A stretch of DNA of 64,000 nucleotides, taken from assembly GCA_902651635.1 (NCBI GenBank), contig CACRSC010000005.1, positions 20,532-84,531 of the forward strand, given 5' to 3'. Within the stretch, counting starts at the first letter, position 1. Every line of letters starts with the position of its first letter. The stretch comes from Mastigamoeba balamuthi (Eukaryota; Evosea; Mastigamoebida; Mastigamoebidae). Positions 1 to 12,792 of the stretch are shown here, piece after piece. The notes under the pieces were generated by a model that saw nothing but the letters and a program-made list of their open reading frames with translations, was not told the DNA's origin and ran no database searches. A program made the position numbers and the translations under genes.

Positions 1-148
1 AAAAAGAAGAAATAGCACACTGGAATTCGGAGGGGCTGCCCAGAGACAGCCCGCCAGGCCAGCCACGAGGGCATCGCCCGCGGTGCGCCGGAGCAGCTGT
101 GCCGCCCTGGCGCTGCCGCCGCCCCGCCCGAGAGAGAGAGAGAGAGGG

Positions 149-178
149 AGAGATATTTGTGCATGAAAATATCCCAAT
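149..178 (+). promoter_or_regulatory. AGATATTT/AATATCC motif upstream of the Rho GTPase
   Basis: An AT-rich patch with AGATATTT (151) and AAATATCCC (167) interrupts GC-rich and GA-repeat DNA about 100-130 bp before the start codon. The same type of GATATC/GATATT core lies upstream of most genes in this window, so a core promoter role is inferred from recurrence. Confidence 0.35.
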
Positions 179-278
179 TATTCAGTGAAACTCTCTGCGG
201 GTGTGTTGTGGGCTCTCTGCTTCCCTTTCGCCCTCTCCGGCTCTCTGCCGCCCGATCTCCCCCGCCCGCACGCCCCTC

Positions 279-1500
279 ATGGTCCGCAGCGTCAAGATCG
301 TCGTCGTCGGAGGTGCGCCCAGTGCCCCCCGCGGGCCCAGCACGCGGCTGCTGTGGCCCGTCAGTCAAATTCGCAGGGCGCCCCCCCAAAAAACGCGAAA
401 AAACCGCAAAACCCGTCTATCCTCGGCCCGAGACCGCCCGCTCACCGGCACGCGCCCGCCCGCCCGCCCTGCAGACGGCGCTGTGGGCAAGACATGCATG
501 CTGATCTCGTACACGTCCAACGGGTTCCCCGAGGTGCGCTGTCTCTGCCCCTCTGCTCTGCCCCCTGCGCCCTCAGGCCTCTGCACTTCCTGCTTGCTGC
601 TCGCTTGCTGCCTTGGCTGCTGGCTGGGCTGGGCTGGGCCGTCGTCTGACTGACCGGGGTGCTGGCGTGGCGCGTGCGTGGGATGCGGGCAGACGCACAT
701 ACCGACGGTGTTTGACAACTACAGCGCCAACGTCATGGTCTCGGACGAGATGATCAACCTCGGCCTCTGGGACACCGCGGGCCAGGAGGACTACGACAGG
801 TCCGCCTGCCCCCCTCCCCGGCCCTCCCACCCCCTCCCTGGCGGGCGCTGCGTGCCTGGCAGGGCCAGCGGGAGCCGCGTGTCTCTCTCTGTCTCCTGTG
901 GGGCGCCCGGAGCTCNCCTGGCAGGGCCAGCGGGAGCCGCGTGTCTCTCTCTGTCTCCTGTGGGGCGCCCGGAGCTCACGGCGCCACGCACGCACGCACG
1001 GCAGGCTGCGGCCGCTGTCGTACCCGCAGACGGACGTCTTCCTGCTGTGCTACAGCGTGGTGTCGCACACGTCGTACAAGAACGCGAGGCACAAGGTGCA
1101 CACAATTCCCCGATTTTGTTCTGCACTTGGGGGGTGTCGAGCCCCGTCTGACCAGGTGGGGGGCGGGTTCAACTCCGGTGGGGGTGGCCGACGCACGGGC
1201 ACGCAGTGGTGGCAGGAGATCATGCACCACTGCCCCAACAGCAAGATCATCCTGGTGGGGACCAAGGTGGACCTGCGAGACGACAAGGACTGGATCGAGC
1301 GGCTCGAGGACAAGAACCTGACGCCCGTGACGATGAAGCAGGGCGAGCAGCTCGCCAAGGAGCTCAAGGCGCACTGCTACATGGAGTGCTCTGCGCTGAC
1401 ACGCAAGGGGCTCAAGGAGGTCTTTGACGAGGCCATCCGGGTCGCCATGTTTAAGAACAGCGCGTCCAAGAAGAAGGACAAGGGCTGCGCGCTCCTCTAA
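279..1500 (+). CDS. RAC: Rho-family (Rac-like) small GTPase, 5 exons
   Basis: Exons 279-312, 475-533, 693-799, 1005-1095 and 1207-1500 join in frame into 194 residues. All GTPase motifs are visible: P-loop GDGAVGKT, effector region [12 protein letters not shown], switch [20 protein letters not shown] and the SAL guanine-base motif. The Rho insert ([14 protein letters not shown]) and the tail [10 protein letters not shown] are typical of Rho proteins. The tail is a polybasic stretch plus a CaaX box ending in Leu, which predicts geranylgeranylation and membrane attachment. Rac proteins control actin dynamics, phagocytosis and NADPH oxidases. All introns are GT-AG. Intron 3 holds a 60-bp tandem duplication with an N at its joint (856-976). 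The start follows a GATATT-type element at 151-175. Assignment to Rho is certain; Rac rather than Cdc42 or RhoA is judged from overall resemblance. Confidence 0.95.
856..976. repeat. 60-bp tandem duplication in an intron with an N at the joint
   Basis: The segment 856-915 is repeated at 917-976 with a single N (916) between the copies. It lies wholly inside intron 3 of the Rho gene. The unmerged overlap with an N suggests two contig ends joined without collapsing, so this is probably an assembly artefact. Confidence 0.8.
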
Positions 1501-2168
1501 GGAGCGCCTCCCCCCGTTGGCCGACTGCGAGGGGCGCCCACCCACGTGTCCCCCACCGCCACCCGCGGGGCTGGAGGGCAGCAGCCCCCTCGCTATTGGA
1601 TTATATATAGGGCGAGTCTTGCAACAACGGATTCAGACCGGCTCTTGGATGCCCGTCGCTCCAAGACGGTTTCCGGCACCCCGCACAGCAGCCCCCCCCC
1701 ACCCCCACAGAGTCACACTCGCGGCCAGCCGGCCGGCCGGCCAGCCACCACACACCCGCCCTTGGAACTACCCCCACCCACGCAACAGAACACGATAGTA
1801 TTGCCCCCGCAAGACTTGTGGCCCGCCGGTGACGCGCAGACCAGACACACTGCACGCTCCACGGGGAACCTCCCGCAACCGACGTGTTCAGCAGAGGCCC
1901 TCCCACCATCCACACAGTAGCAGGAGCGCCAGGGCCAGGCAGAAGCAGAGAGCGCATGACTCAGGCAGGGCGAATTCCATTTCCCCAGGGCACCGGCGCA
2001 GACCAGGGGGAGAGGCCCACCAGCACCAGCACAGCAGCAGCCGAGAAATGCGCCACAGGCCACAGGCCACAGACCACCTGTGTTGCCCTCGTCTCTCCCG
2101 CCGCCCGGGCGAGCGGGCCACGCAGTACATACACACACGCGCTGGCCCCCCCGTGTGAGGGAGGGGGG
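1501..2168. other. Intergenic region, no gene seen
   Basis: The 3' flank of the Rho gene and of the convergent coiled-coil gene. It is C- and A-rich, with a TATA-like run at 1596-1606, and no open frame shows domain character. It probably holds the two 3' UTRs. Confidence 0.5.
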
Positions 2169-2204
2169 TCATCTGCCGAGCTCGTCTACGCTCAGCTCTC
2201 GCGT

Positions 2205-2237
<33 letters not shown>

Positions 2238-2795
2238 ACCGTCGTTGCCCCGGGACGTCCGCTGCTGCTGCGCTGCGGCCGCCGCGTCCCTGAGCTCCGC
2301 GTTCTCGGCCAGCAGCTCCAGGACGCGCGCGTGCAGCGCCTCTGCCTCGCCCTCTGCCTCGCCCCGGCCCTCGCCAGCCCCGGCCTCGGCCAGGGCGTGG
2401 CGGAGGGCGTCGCGGGCGCCGGCGAGGAGGAGCTGCTGCTCCTCGCAGACGCGCTGCAGCGCACGCGCCTGGGCGGCCAGCGCCCGCGTCCGCGCGCGCT
2501 CGGCGGCCAGCGCGGCCTCGAGGCCGCACGCGCAGCGGCCAGCGGCCGAGGGAGGGGCCCGCGGAGGGGCGTCGGGGGCGGGAGAAGCGGCGGAGACGGT
2601 CTGGCAGGCGGCGGAGCGGGGCAGAGAGTCGTCGAGGGAGAGCGTGTCGACGGCCGCGAGCACCTCGAGGACGCTGGGCCGCCGCGGGCGCGGCAGCGTG
2701 CGCACGGCCAGGGGGGTGCGGGACCCGGCGCTAGAGGCGCGCAGGGGCGAGAGGGTCGACGCGCGGAGGTACGAGGGGCTCGCGGTGCGGTCCAT
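2169..2795 (-). CDS. Single-exon protein with basic N-terminus, coiled coil and poly-Asp tail
   Basis: A 208-residue frame begins at MDRTASPSYL. The first 60 residues are Ser/Pro/Arg-rich (SPLRASSAGSRTPL) with several S-P sites, followed by a short hydrophobic-acidic segment PSVLEVLAAVDTLSLDD. Residues of about 110-185 form an Ala/Glu/Arg-rich coiled coil (LHARVLELLAENAELRD), and the end is a run of Asp residues encoded by a (GTC/GAC) microsatellite at 2206-2232. An upstream in-frame Met exists, but base composition turns AT-rich exactly above 2795, and a GATATT/TATCTC patch lies at 2821-2857, so I chose the inner start. I do not recognise the family; it could be a nuclear or cytoskeletal scaffold protein. 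Confidence 0.55.
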
Positions 2796-2859
2796 GCATT
2801 GCGCGCCAACAAAATTGCAAAAGAGATATTCCGGCACCAAGTATCTCAGCTCAAGATAA

Positions 2860-4139
2860 TTTGGTTTTTCACTCTTTGTGAAGTCGATTCCAACAAATGA
2901 CTTCATGCCAAGGAGTGATGTCTTCATCAGTGAGACATGCACATATGACAACGGCTTGGTTTAATTACAATCATGAAGCAGTCATTCATCACTGATTGCA
3001 TGCAGAGTAAGTATTGTTATCTTGACCCTGCCACTGTTTCTGCAGAGCGTATGGCCCACTGCAGCTGCTAAGAATACTCAGAAAGCAATACGCATACTGG
3101 TTTTCTTACTGTAAAGCCATCTGAGCCTCTTCTGGTAGGTCTTCTCCCCAATTTAATCCTCTTTTACCAAATATTCAGATGCACTGCCACAGCACGTTAG
3201 AAACAATTGATTTTCACCTCTCAATGAGAGATATTAATTGATGCAGAACCCATCTTTTCTGTAGAATCCAGGGGTAAATGGGTATGCCTCCAAATCACTG
3301 TTTTTCTGCTCTCACTCCATGTTTTTAGTCATAAGACCCTCCTCTACTTTTTCAGTACTGCAGGGACAAGACTACTGGCTGAGGTTCTGGCCATGCCTTA
3401 GTCTCTTCATCTGATAAAGGATTTGTGTTCTGTGAAAAGCAACACTAAATGTGGACCTCTGTGGGTTCTTGACTTTCGAACCACTATCAGGCTCCCTTTG
3501 CACTGCCTAGATGAGAAGCTCAAGGAATTCCTCGTCAGTAAAGACAACCTTCTCCAGTTCCAATTCTGATACTTCTGGCACCACAGCATGCAATCTGCCT
3601 GATGGCACTGAGAAAGAAGCAGAATTGTCATTGGTACCTTCTTGCACAGGCCTGCTGCTTGCAACTGCAGATGAATTGTTCAGGGAGTAAGAGATACCTA
3701 TTCTTCTTACCTTCTCAGTGAGAGCTGCAGATGAATCTGTGGGATGGTGCAGGGCAGTCTGACAGTTATTCTTATCTTCAGTTACTGTGGTTTTGCAAGG
3801 GCCATCAGACCAAGAAGCATCTGTTGCACGGGACTCTCTCTTGAAGTCGTGCTACTTCTTTACAGTGAGGATAGAGCATCCCACGTGCTTCACAGCAGCA
3901 CTTGGCCCGAGCTGGGGCCAAGCTCATGGAACTGCAGGAACCACAACTTCTAGTATTATTTTTCTCATTGTTCCATTTAAAAATGATCTCTGATTTCAAA
4001 ATCTTCAATTCCAAACGAGTTGTGATACATGACATCAAAAGGAATCACAATTGTCAGATACAAGAATCTGATACAATTTGCCAATACTACGATTCAGTAA
4101 CAACATTTCTGGGATAAGGACTTTATCAGAACTGTAGTA
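2860..4139. other. AT-rich intergenic DNA, no supported gene
   Basis: Composition drops sharply relative to the flanking genes. No frame longer than about 85 codons has domain character. It is probably old transposon debris. Confidence 0.4.
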
Positions 4140-4897
4140 GTATTGTCCGGCTCACTCATGTGAACAACTCGGAAAAAGTGTCTCAGGAAAAAGAAGTCGG
4201 CAAAAGTGGTACACAGAATCTGTGAAGCCAAATATCGTATGAATCTGCCTGAGCATCTGTGCTTCATCCCTGCCATCCACACCTTGAGCCCCGTTCCCAG
4301 CTGCTGCACATGCAGGGCTCACGCAGTTGCAGGTGTACCTGGCTGCTCCAATGCTGGCGTGCCTGTACTCCAGGGGATGGGTTGATTCAGTGGTCCCTCC
4401 CTCCAATTGAATCTCTTATAGCAGCACCCCTTCTTCCTCGCTCCCTTCCTTCCTTCCTCCCTTCCACCCCTCTTCCTAAGGGCTCTCAAGGGCACCAACA
4501 CAAGGTGGTTCTATATGAAGTTCATTGTTTTTCCTGTTGGTGTGGTGCTGTGCTGTGCTGGAACAGACACAGGGGGTATGCGGGAGCCAAGAGTGATAAT
4601 GTATGGACCCTCGTGATGTCTGTGCATGCGCAACATGGCTGTCATCCAGCGTGGTCCCAGGTGACGTGGTGGTCTTGATGGGAAGCATCCCCTCTGTAGA
4701 CTGTGTGATAGGTCAGTGAGTAGGCGATAGGAGGGCAAAAACAAAGGCAAAGAAGCAAAGAGCCCTATTCCAACTAATGATGTCATTGCCTTACAATCGC
4801 GATTCATTACTTCTGAGATTCTGTGTGCCACTTTTGCCAACTTCTTTTTCCTGAGACACTTTTTCCGAGTGGTTCACTTGAGTGAGCCGGACAATAC
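4140..4897. mobile_element. 758-bp inverted-repeat element with TA target duplication
   Basis: The left end, starting GTATTGTCCGGCTCACTCA at 4140, is matched in inverted orientation by the right end, finishing TGAGCCGGACAATAC at 4897. The two arms (about 4140-4222 and 4815-4897) agree over roughly 80 bp with few mismatches. The dinucleotide TA lies immediately outside both ends (4138-4139 and 4898-4899). This is the structure of a Tc1/mariner-type non-autonomous element. The interior has no transposase frame. Confidence 0.75.
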
Positions 4898-4899
4898 TA

Positions 4900-5500
4900 A
4901 CAAAATGTAGTACTTTAGTCCTAACTTAGCACTAAATTTAGTGCTAAAATTCAGTGCTACATGCACTACTTTAGCGGTTAAAGTGTTTAATATGCAGCAA
5001 TGACTAATTGTTAATAGTATCTGACTGGGATACATTTAAAGAGGCCTTTTTACTCTATGGAAAGGCAGTCTCGAAGCCACTGAAAGAAACTCTGTTTATG
5101 GAGCTTGTTTATCAAGCATGAATCTCCATTGCTGTTTTCGATTGGTGTAAATATTATCTGTTTTTCACTCATTATTCAGATACTTACACCCAATCTGTAC
5201 TGATTTCAGGCCAAAGGAGTGCAGTGAAGAACTGATCTCTGAGGAGGAGCAACAAGTTTATCTGAAGCACATTCAGTATCATGTCTAGCATCTTCATAAG
5301 AACAATCTCAGTGCAGAATTATCTTCAACTGTACCATCTTCCATGAAACTGCAGAACACAAGTTGCATTACTTAGATTTCACAGTACGGGTCTCGAAGAT
5401 GACATGTAGTATCACTATGACTGTATGGTTCAGGCTATAAGCACATAGAAAAAGTGGGTTATAATAAAATAGAATCCAAAAGAGATCACCGAAATACCGG
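4900..5500. other. AT-rich spacer with a small perfect palindrome
   Basis: Holds a self-complementary stretch around TAGCACTAAATTTAGTGCTA (about 4927-4948) and further TAGTGCTA/CACTAC repeats just outside the inverted-repeat element. No gene is seen. Confidence 0.4.
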
Positions 5501-5554
5501 GAACTCTGACAGATATGGTTTTTGGCAATTTTTGAGCAATGAAGAAAGTGAGCA

Positions 5555-5863
5555 GTGTCATCTCACAAACTATTCTCGTGGGTTCAATTCGAAGTTGCAC
5601 TGGGGGCTGCAGTGGGGACTGTGGGACTGGTGGTTTCTGTACTGCTCGCACTGGGGGCTGTTGGGTTCGGCACAGCTGGTGTGGCGGCAGTATCGCTCAC
5701 AGCAGTGGTTCAGAGCCCGGCTGTGGTCTCAGGAAGCCTCTTTGCACTGTGCCAGAGCATCAGAGCTGCTGGTCTGGGCGTGATGGGCACTGCTGTGGCT
5801 GGCAGCACTGGGTTGCGAGGATGCAGCTCCACCAATGGACTGGACGAGAAGGAAGGAAACTGA
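5555..5863 (+). CDS. ISG12/IFI6-27-like small hydrophobic protein
   Basis: A single-exon frame of 102 residues. Residues of about 18-85 carry the Gly/Ala-rich hydrophobic signature of the interferon-inducible IFI6/IFI27 (ISG12) family: ALGAVGFGTAGVAAVSL, then SGSLFALCQSIRAAGLG. Animal members are small inner-membrane or ER/mitochondrial proteins linked to cell death and antiviral response; relatives occur in scattered protists. The Met used follows an AGATATGG element at 5509-5517, and a Gln-Ser-x-x-Ala-Ala-Gly segment sits where the family has it. The short charged C-terminus (GLDEKEGN) is unlike the animal proteins. The gene converges on the E2-VWA gene 97 bp away. Family assignment is by motif resemblance only. 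Confidence 0.6.
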   Translation: MSSHKLFSWVQFEVALGAAVGTVGLVVSVLLALGAVGFGTAGVAAVSLTAVVQSPAVVSGSLFALCQSIRAAGLGVMGTAVAGSTGLRGCSSTNGLDEKEGN

Positions 5864-5960
5864 GACTGCACGCAACCACACATCTCTTTTGTGGCCTAAG
5901 ACACCAAGCTCTCATAGTGCTTTCCATACACTGCTAGGGGGGAAGGTGTGGAAGTGGCTC

Positions 5961-7518
<1,558 letters not shown>

Positions 7519-7762
7519 TCACCCCTCGCCGCGCAGTGGCTCCTCTGGAGGTGTGGAGCCGAGCGGCATCCGCCGTTGGGTTCTCTTCCCCGCCGCGGTT
7601 GTACACGAATGCGACACTTGCTCCGGCACTGTGGTCGCGGCTTGGCAGTCGAGGGCGCTGGAGATGGTATGCCTTGGACGATCCTCGTCAGTGTCTGCGA
7701 TGAGAACGATCAATACTCCGCTCTACCAACTGGTGTGTGTGCTCCGAACCTGTGAATCGGGG

Positions 7763-7990
7763 TCATACTCGAGGGTGGCGGTCCCCGGTGTTGTTGGTCG
7801 GGTTGTGCAAGTACTTCTGCCCAGCAGTCGACCAGCCCCAGAAGCAGCTCGCGCTGGGACTGGGGTTGCCCTGGTCGACGCCGTCGGTGACGCCGACCAA
7901 GACCCACTGGTTCCCCACCAGTCCGCTGACCTCCACCGTCCACCTGCGCGCCAGCTGCCAGGAGACATCGCATCGAGCATACCGCACCAC
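7763..7990 (-). pseudogene. SPRY/B30.2-like exon fragment
   Basis: An open frame carries SWQLARRWTVEVSGLVGNQW, then VLVGVTD and FWGWSTAGQKYLHN. This W-x-V-x-V ... W-V-L-V-G-V ... GWS ... Y pattern resembles the core strands of SPRY/B30.2 domains. No convincing neighbouring exons with a start or the remaining strands were found between 7200 and 8100, so I call it a fragment. It lies between the broken E2-VWA gene and the Rab gene. Confidence 0.3.
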
Positions 7991-8174
7991 ATGCCCGCAA
8001 AAAAAGCAGGCAGCCCCGACTTGTTTCTGAAGAGCACGAAGCCCCGGTTACCGAGAAGCGCTTCCTGGAGATCGGTGTATTTGCCTTTGCCTCAAAAACC
8101 GAGAAAAAAAATAAACAACGTCGCAACACGCTCTCTCACGCGGAGGGTGTCCTGCCGCCGAGTCGGTCGCTCTT

Positions 8175-9415
<1,241 letters not shown>

Positions 9416-10273
9416 GGCTCCCGTCACAGCAGAGGAAAAACGCTCTGAGCAAAAGAGTCGCCCCCGCAACACACTCCAGAGAATCCACGTATCTTCGGTG
9501 CGTGCACGTCACGGGGAGATATCCGCAGGAACTCGTCGCTGCCGCCGTTCCGGAATCGCACGCGCGGGCGCCGGGACTGTCGGCCCGCCGCCAGCCGCAG
9601 TCGCTGCCCCGTTCCGGAGGGGTGGCGACTCTGGGCCTCTGTGAGACGTCGGTACGGAATTCAACCTGCGCAGGAGTTCCGATAACGGGTCGAACTCGTT
9701 CACTGTGACCTGCCTGTGTAGCACCAATGAATCAGCAAACCGGAGCCACCAGACAGATTGCAGAGACATCTTGAAAGTCATTTCAAATTCGAACATACAT
9801 ACTTTTTGCCCCTTTATTTTAGTTACACACTGGATTCACCTGCATCTGTGGCGAACCGTGAATGGATGTCTACGCCAAAAGAATAACTACCCTCTGAAAA
9901 CGGCCACTTACAACCCAGTGGGCTACCTTGGCGTCACCTGTTGTAGAATCCAGAAACCGAGCCAAGAGGGTGGGAGCAGGGTTCGTGGGAGGAGTAGGGG
10001 TGGTAGAAGCGGATGCATGGTCATCTCGGGACTGCCAGTCAACCCTCCCGAGAGGTTATTGGAGTTTTAAAGGTACTGATTTACCTGTCATGGCCTGCCC
10101 CGATTTTATTGTGGTGGAAATGACCAATAAATAGCTTTTGCAGTTGGGAGAGTCCAGAAATGTGCGCCTTTTTGGATTCGAGGTCTATGAGTGACACATT
10201 TATGAAATCCGGTGGGAAAATTCCAGATATCGAATCCCAAAAGCGAAGATGCAGATACTTTTATGGCTACTAT
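9416..10273. other. Upstream region of the Rab gene and AT-richer spacer, no gene seen
   Basis: Contains the Rab upstream element GAGATATCCG (9516-9525), then moderately AT-rich DNA up to the left LTR. Several short GATATC sites lie near 10225. No coding frame has support. Confidence 0.4.
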
Positions 10274-10448
10274 TGTCGGGATATCAAGCCCTGATACTCC
10301 AGATATCCCTCCCCTGGAGATTCCCTCAGGCGGTTGATGGCGTGGCATTGACGCCATCAACCGCCAACACCCGAATGACCTCCTCCTCACTCGCAGCAGA
10401 ATCATAACAAAGCTCCCGTCCCACCACACAAAGGCCTATATCACCACA
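10274..10448 (+). repeat. Left LTR (175 bp)
   Basis: Direct repeat of 12558-12693. It carries an internal hairpin GGCGGTTGATGGCG / CGCCATCAACCGCC (about 10330-10367) and two GATATC sites near its 5' end. It has 39 bp (from about 10381) absent from the right copy. Confidence 0.9.
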
Positions 10449-10541
10449 GTGAATTCACTGGGTATTGGGACGTTTGCCCACCCAGCAGTTCATTTTCCTG
10501 GCGCGGACGTCCCCCGCAGTTTTATCCGTTAAACCCCGTTA

Positions 10542-11699
10542 GTGCACCTCTGGCCGTTCGCTAGGTGTGCCCCCCCCGTACCGGACTTCCTCTCCCGCGC
10601 CATCATGACCTCCGATCTCTGTCTCCCCATACTCCAGCAGCTCAATCTCCATGCCATTTGGACATGGGCCGAGACCATGCGACGCCAGCTCATCACCTTT
10701 GGCAACGCTGACCTGGATATCCGCCGGTTCCTCGACTCCGACGTTATTGAAGCCGCGAGTGCCCTCGCCGACCGCGGTGGCGCTCCCTTCCCGACGACGT
10801 TCGAAGAGGCTGTCTCTCTCCTCTTCGCAGTGACTCGCCCCCCAGCTGGGCGCATGAACCTCATCGCAGCGTTCCTCCGCGGCCTGCTTTGGCGGCGTCC
10901 AGCCCATCCCGGGGGCCGTGCCCTGACAGCAAGCCTCCTTTTGCACAACGCACAGTTTCGGCATGTGTGCAAGGTCGTGAACTTATCCCCAGACCACGCT
11001 GGCCCCTTCTACATCGACACGCTCGACACTGGGATACGGTCCCGCCTGCACGACTTCCTGGCCGTGAACCCCCCGGCCGTCACCCCATGGGAGACGATCT
11101 GCTCTGCTGCCCTCGACGTCGTGAACAGGCTCGACACCGCAGCAGACTACAGCATGCCCGATCCCTGCGATCGTCTGCGGGCACCTACTCGTCCAGCCCC
11201 TATGCACCCAGTACCCGTCTCTGCACAGCGCCAGCGCTGTCTCACTGAGCGCCTCTGCTTTACCTGCCAGCAGCCTGGCCACACGTCCAGGGACTGTCCC
11301 GTGAAGGTTGAGCACCCACGCTCCTTCACGCCGCCCTGGGCCCCCCCTCGCCCGGTCCCAAGTGCCCTTGGTCCCCCTGCCGGCGCACCACCTGATCGAC
11401 GGCCCCCGAGCACGCCGCAACCCTACCGTCAGCATCTCCCATCGACGGTACCCCGAACTTCGACCCCAGTTGGCCCGCAGCACCCGGTGGCCGCCGTCTC
11501 AACCGCTGCAGCATATCCTCAGTGTTCGCGGCGTGCGCCACAGCACTTCACACCAGACAGATGTCCATGTCATCGTGCCAGCAGCCCCCCATGTTCCCGA
11601 TCCCGCAGCTCCTCCCACGGTGTCCCCCATCGATGCTGCCTCCTCCCAGGATGGGGCCCTCGTCCAGGTCATCACGTCCCCAGGGCCTGCCACCACTGA
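10542..11699 (+). CDS. gag: Retrotransposon gag with CCHC zinc knuckle
   Basis: A frame of 385 residues from the first ATG (an inner ATG at 10604 is equally possible). It has a helical capsid-like region (for example LDIRRFLDSDVIEAASALAD) and one zinc knuckle, CFTCQQPGHTSRDC, at 11255-11296. A Pro/Arg-rich tail then overlaps the pol frame. Gag forms the virus-like particle of LTR elements and the knuckle binds RNA. The pol frame lies +1 relative to gag in the 11308-11699 overlap, so expression of pol would need a frameshift or an independent start. Confidence 0.75.
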   Translation: MHLWPFARCAPPVPDFLSRAIMTSDLCLPILQQLNLHAIWTWAETMRRQLITFGNADLDIRRFLDSDVIEAASALADRGGAPFPTTFEEAVSLLFAVTRPPAGRMNLIAAFLRGLLWRRPAHPGGRALTASLLLHNAQFRHVCKVVNLSPDHAGPFYIDTLDTGIRSRLHDFLAVNPPAVTPWETICSAALDVVNRLDTAADYSMPDPCDRLRAPTRPAPMHPVPVSAQRQRCLTERLCFTCQQPGHTSRDCPVKVEHPRSFTPPWAPPRPVPSALGPPAGAPPDRRPPSTPQPYRQHLPSTVPRTSTPVGPQHPVAAVSTAAAYPQCSRRAPQHFTPDRCPCHRASSPPCSRSRSSSHGVPHRCCLLPGWGPRPGHHVPRACHH

Positions 11700-12621
11700 G
11701 GCCTACCAGGCGGCCAGCACACGCTTGGACTTCACCGCTATGCTGGCGTCTGGAGCCCACGTGGCATGTCTCGCAGACACCAGTGCATTTTGCAGTATTG
11801 TGCACCGCAGCTACGCGGCCCGGCTTCCTGTGCCCACGTCCCTGTCTGCTCGCGCGCACATCTGCGTCGGCAATGGGCAACGAGTCACTGTTCTCGGTGA
11901 GCTCTCTCTCCCACTGCACCTGACGCCCAATGCACTGCTGCGCCCCTGCCGCCTCCTTGTCACCGACACTGTGCCCGTCGGCGACTTCATCCTCATGGGG
12001 TTGCCCGATCTCCACGGCTTCCTCATCGACCTACGTGCACATCCACCGGCACTGGTCTTCCAACAGCCACCCACGTTCGATCTCAGCTCCGACCCCGTCG
12101 ACCTGCCTGAGGTAGCCCTGCTTCGCAACCCGACCGACAACACTCCAGACAAATTGACCAGTGCCGTCGTCCTCGGTTCCCACCTCAACCACGAGCAGTG
12201 TTGTCGCCTCCGGCTCGTCCTGCGCTCCCATGCAGCGGCATTCTCGCCGATCAATGATCATCCATCGTCGGCCTTCGTCCCGCTGTGCCTTCGCCTGTGC
12301 CCTGGTGCCCGGCCATCGTATCAGCAGCCCCGCCGACTCTTCGGTCCTCGTGCCGAGTTTGCCCGTACCGAGCTTGACCAGATGCTGTCCCTCAACGTCT
12401 TCGAGCCCAGTGCCTCCCCCTGGGCCGCGCCCATTCACGTCACAACAAAAAAGAACGGCAAGTTCCGCCTGTGCATGGACTACATGCTGACGTCACACCG
12501 GCCCTACCCCCACCTCACCCAGCACTCAAGGGGAATGGAACCCTTAGAGTGGGGTAGTGTCGGGATATCAAGCCCTGATACTCCAGATATCCCTCCCCTG
12601 GAGATTCCCTCAGGCGGTTGA
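11308..12621 (+). pseudogene. pol: Truncated pol: aspartic protease and start of reverse transcriptase
   Basis: After a Pro/Ser-rich linker, the frame has an aspartic protease-like segment, ACLADTSAFCSIV at about 11767-11805 (where DTGA is usual, here DTSA), and ILMGLPDLHGF near the protease end. Reverse transcriptase then begins: FARTELDQMLSLNVFEPSASPWAAPIHV and KKNGKFRLCMDY. It breaks at about 12490-12520 and runs into 3' element sequence. The YxDD catalytic motif, RNase H and integrase are absent. Confidence 0.8.
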
Positions 12622-12693
12622 TGGCGTGGCATTGACGCCATCAACCGCCAACACCCGAATGACCCCCACCACACAAAGGCCTATATCACCACA
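12558..12693 (+). repeat. Right LTR (136 bp)
   Basis: Nearly identical to the left LTR apart from a 39-bp deletion. As both LTRs are copied from one template at insertion, the deletion came afterwards. Confidence 0.9.
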
Positions 12694-12792
12694 CTATGAT
12701 AGTTGTTGTCTAAGGAGAGGCAAAACTCACCAAGAATGTGTGAGAAATACATGAGGGTGTGTTACTACAATTCAGGGTGAGTACAGTGAGTG

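Larger units (their letters stand above)
10274..12693 (+). mobile_element. Ty3/gypsy-type LTR retrotransposon with internal deletion
   Basis: Two direct repeats (10274-10448 and 12558-12693) start TGTCGGGATATCAAG and end ATATCACCACA, framing gag, protease and the beginning of reverse transcriptase. A short target duplication (CTAT, possibly ACTAT) flanks the element (left 10270-10273, right 12694-12697), so it is a real insertion. The coding part stops inside reverse transcriptase at about 12510 and jumps to 3' sequence with a purine-rich tract (12532-12545) before the right LTR. Most of RT and all of RNase H and integrase are missing, so the copy cannot move by itself. Confidence 0.9.
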
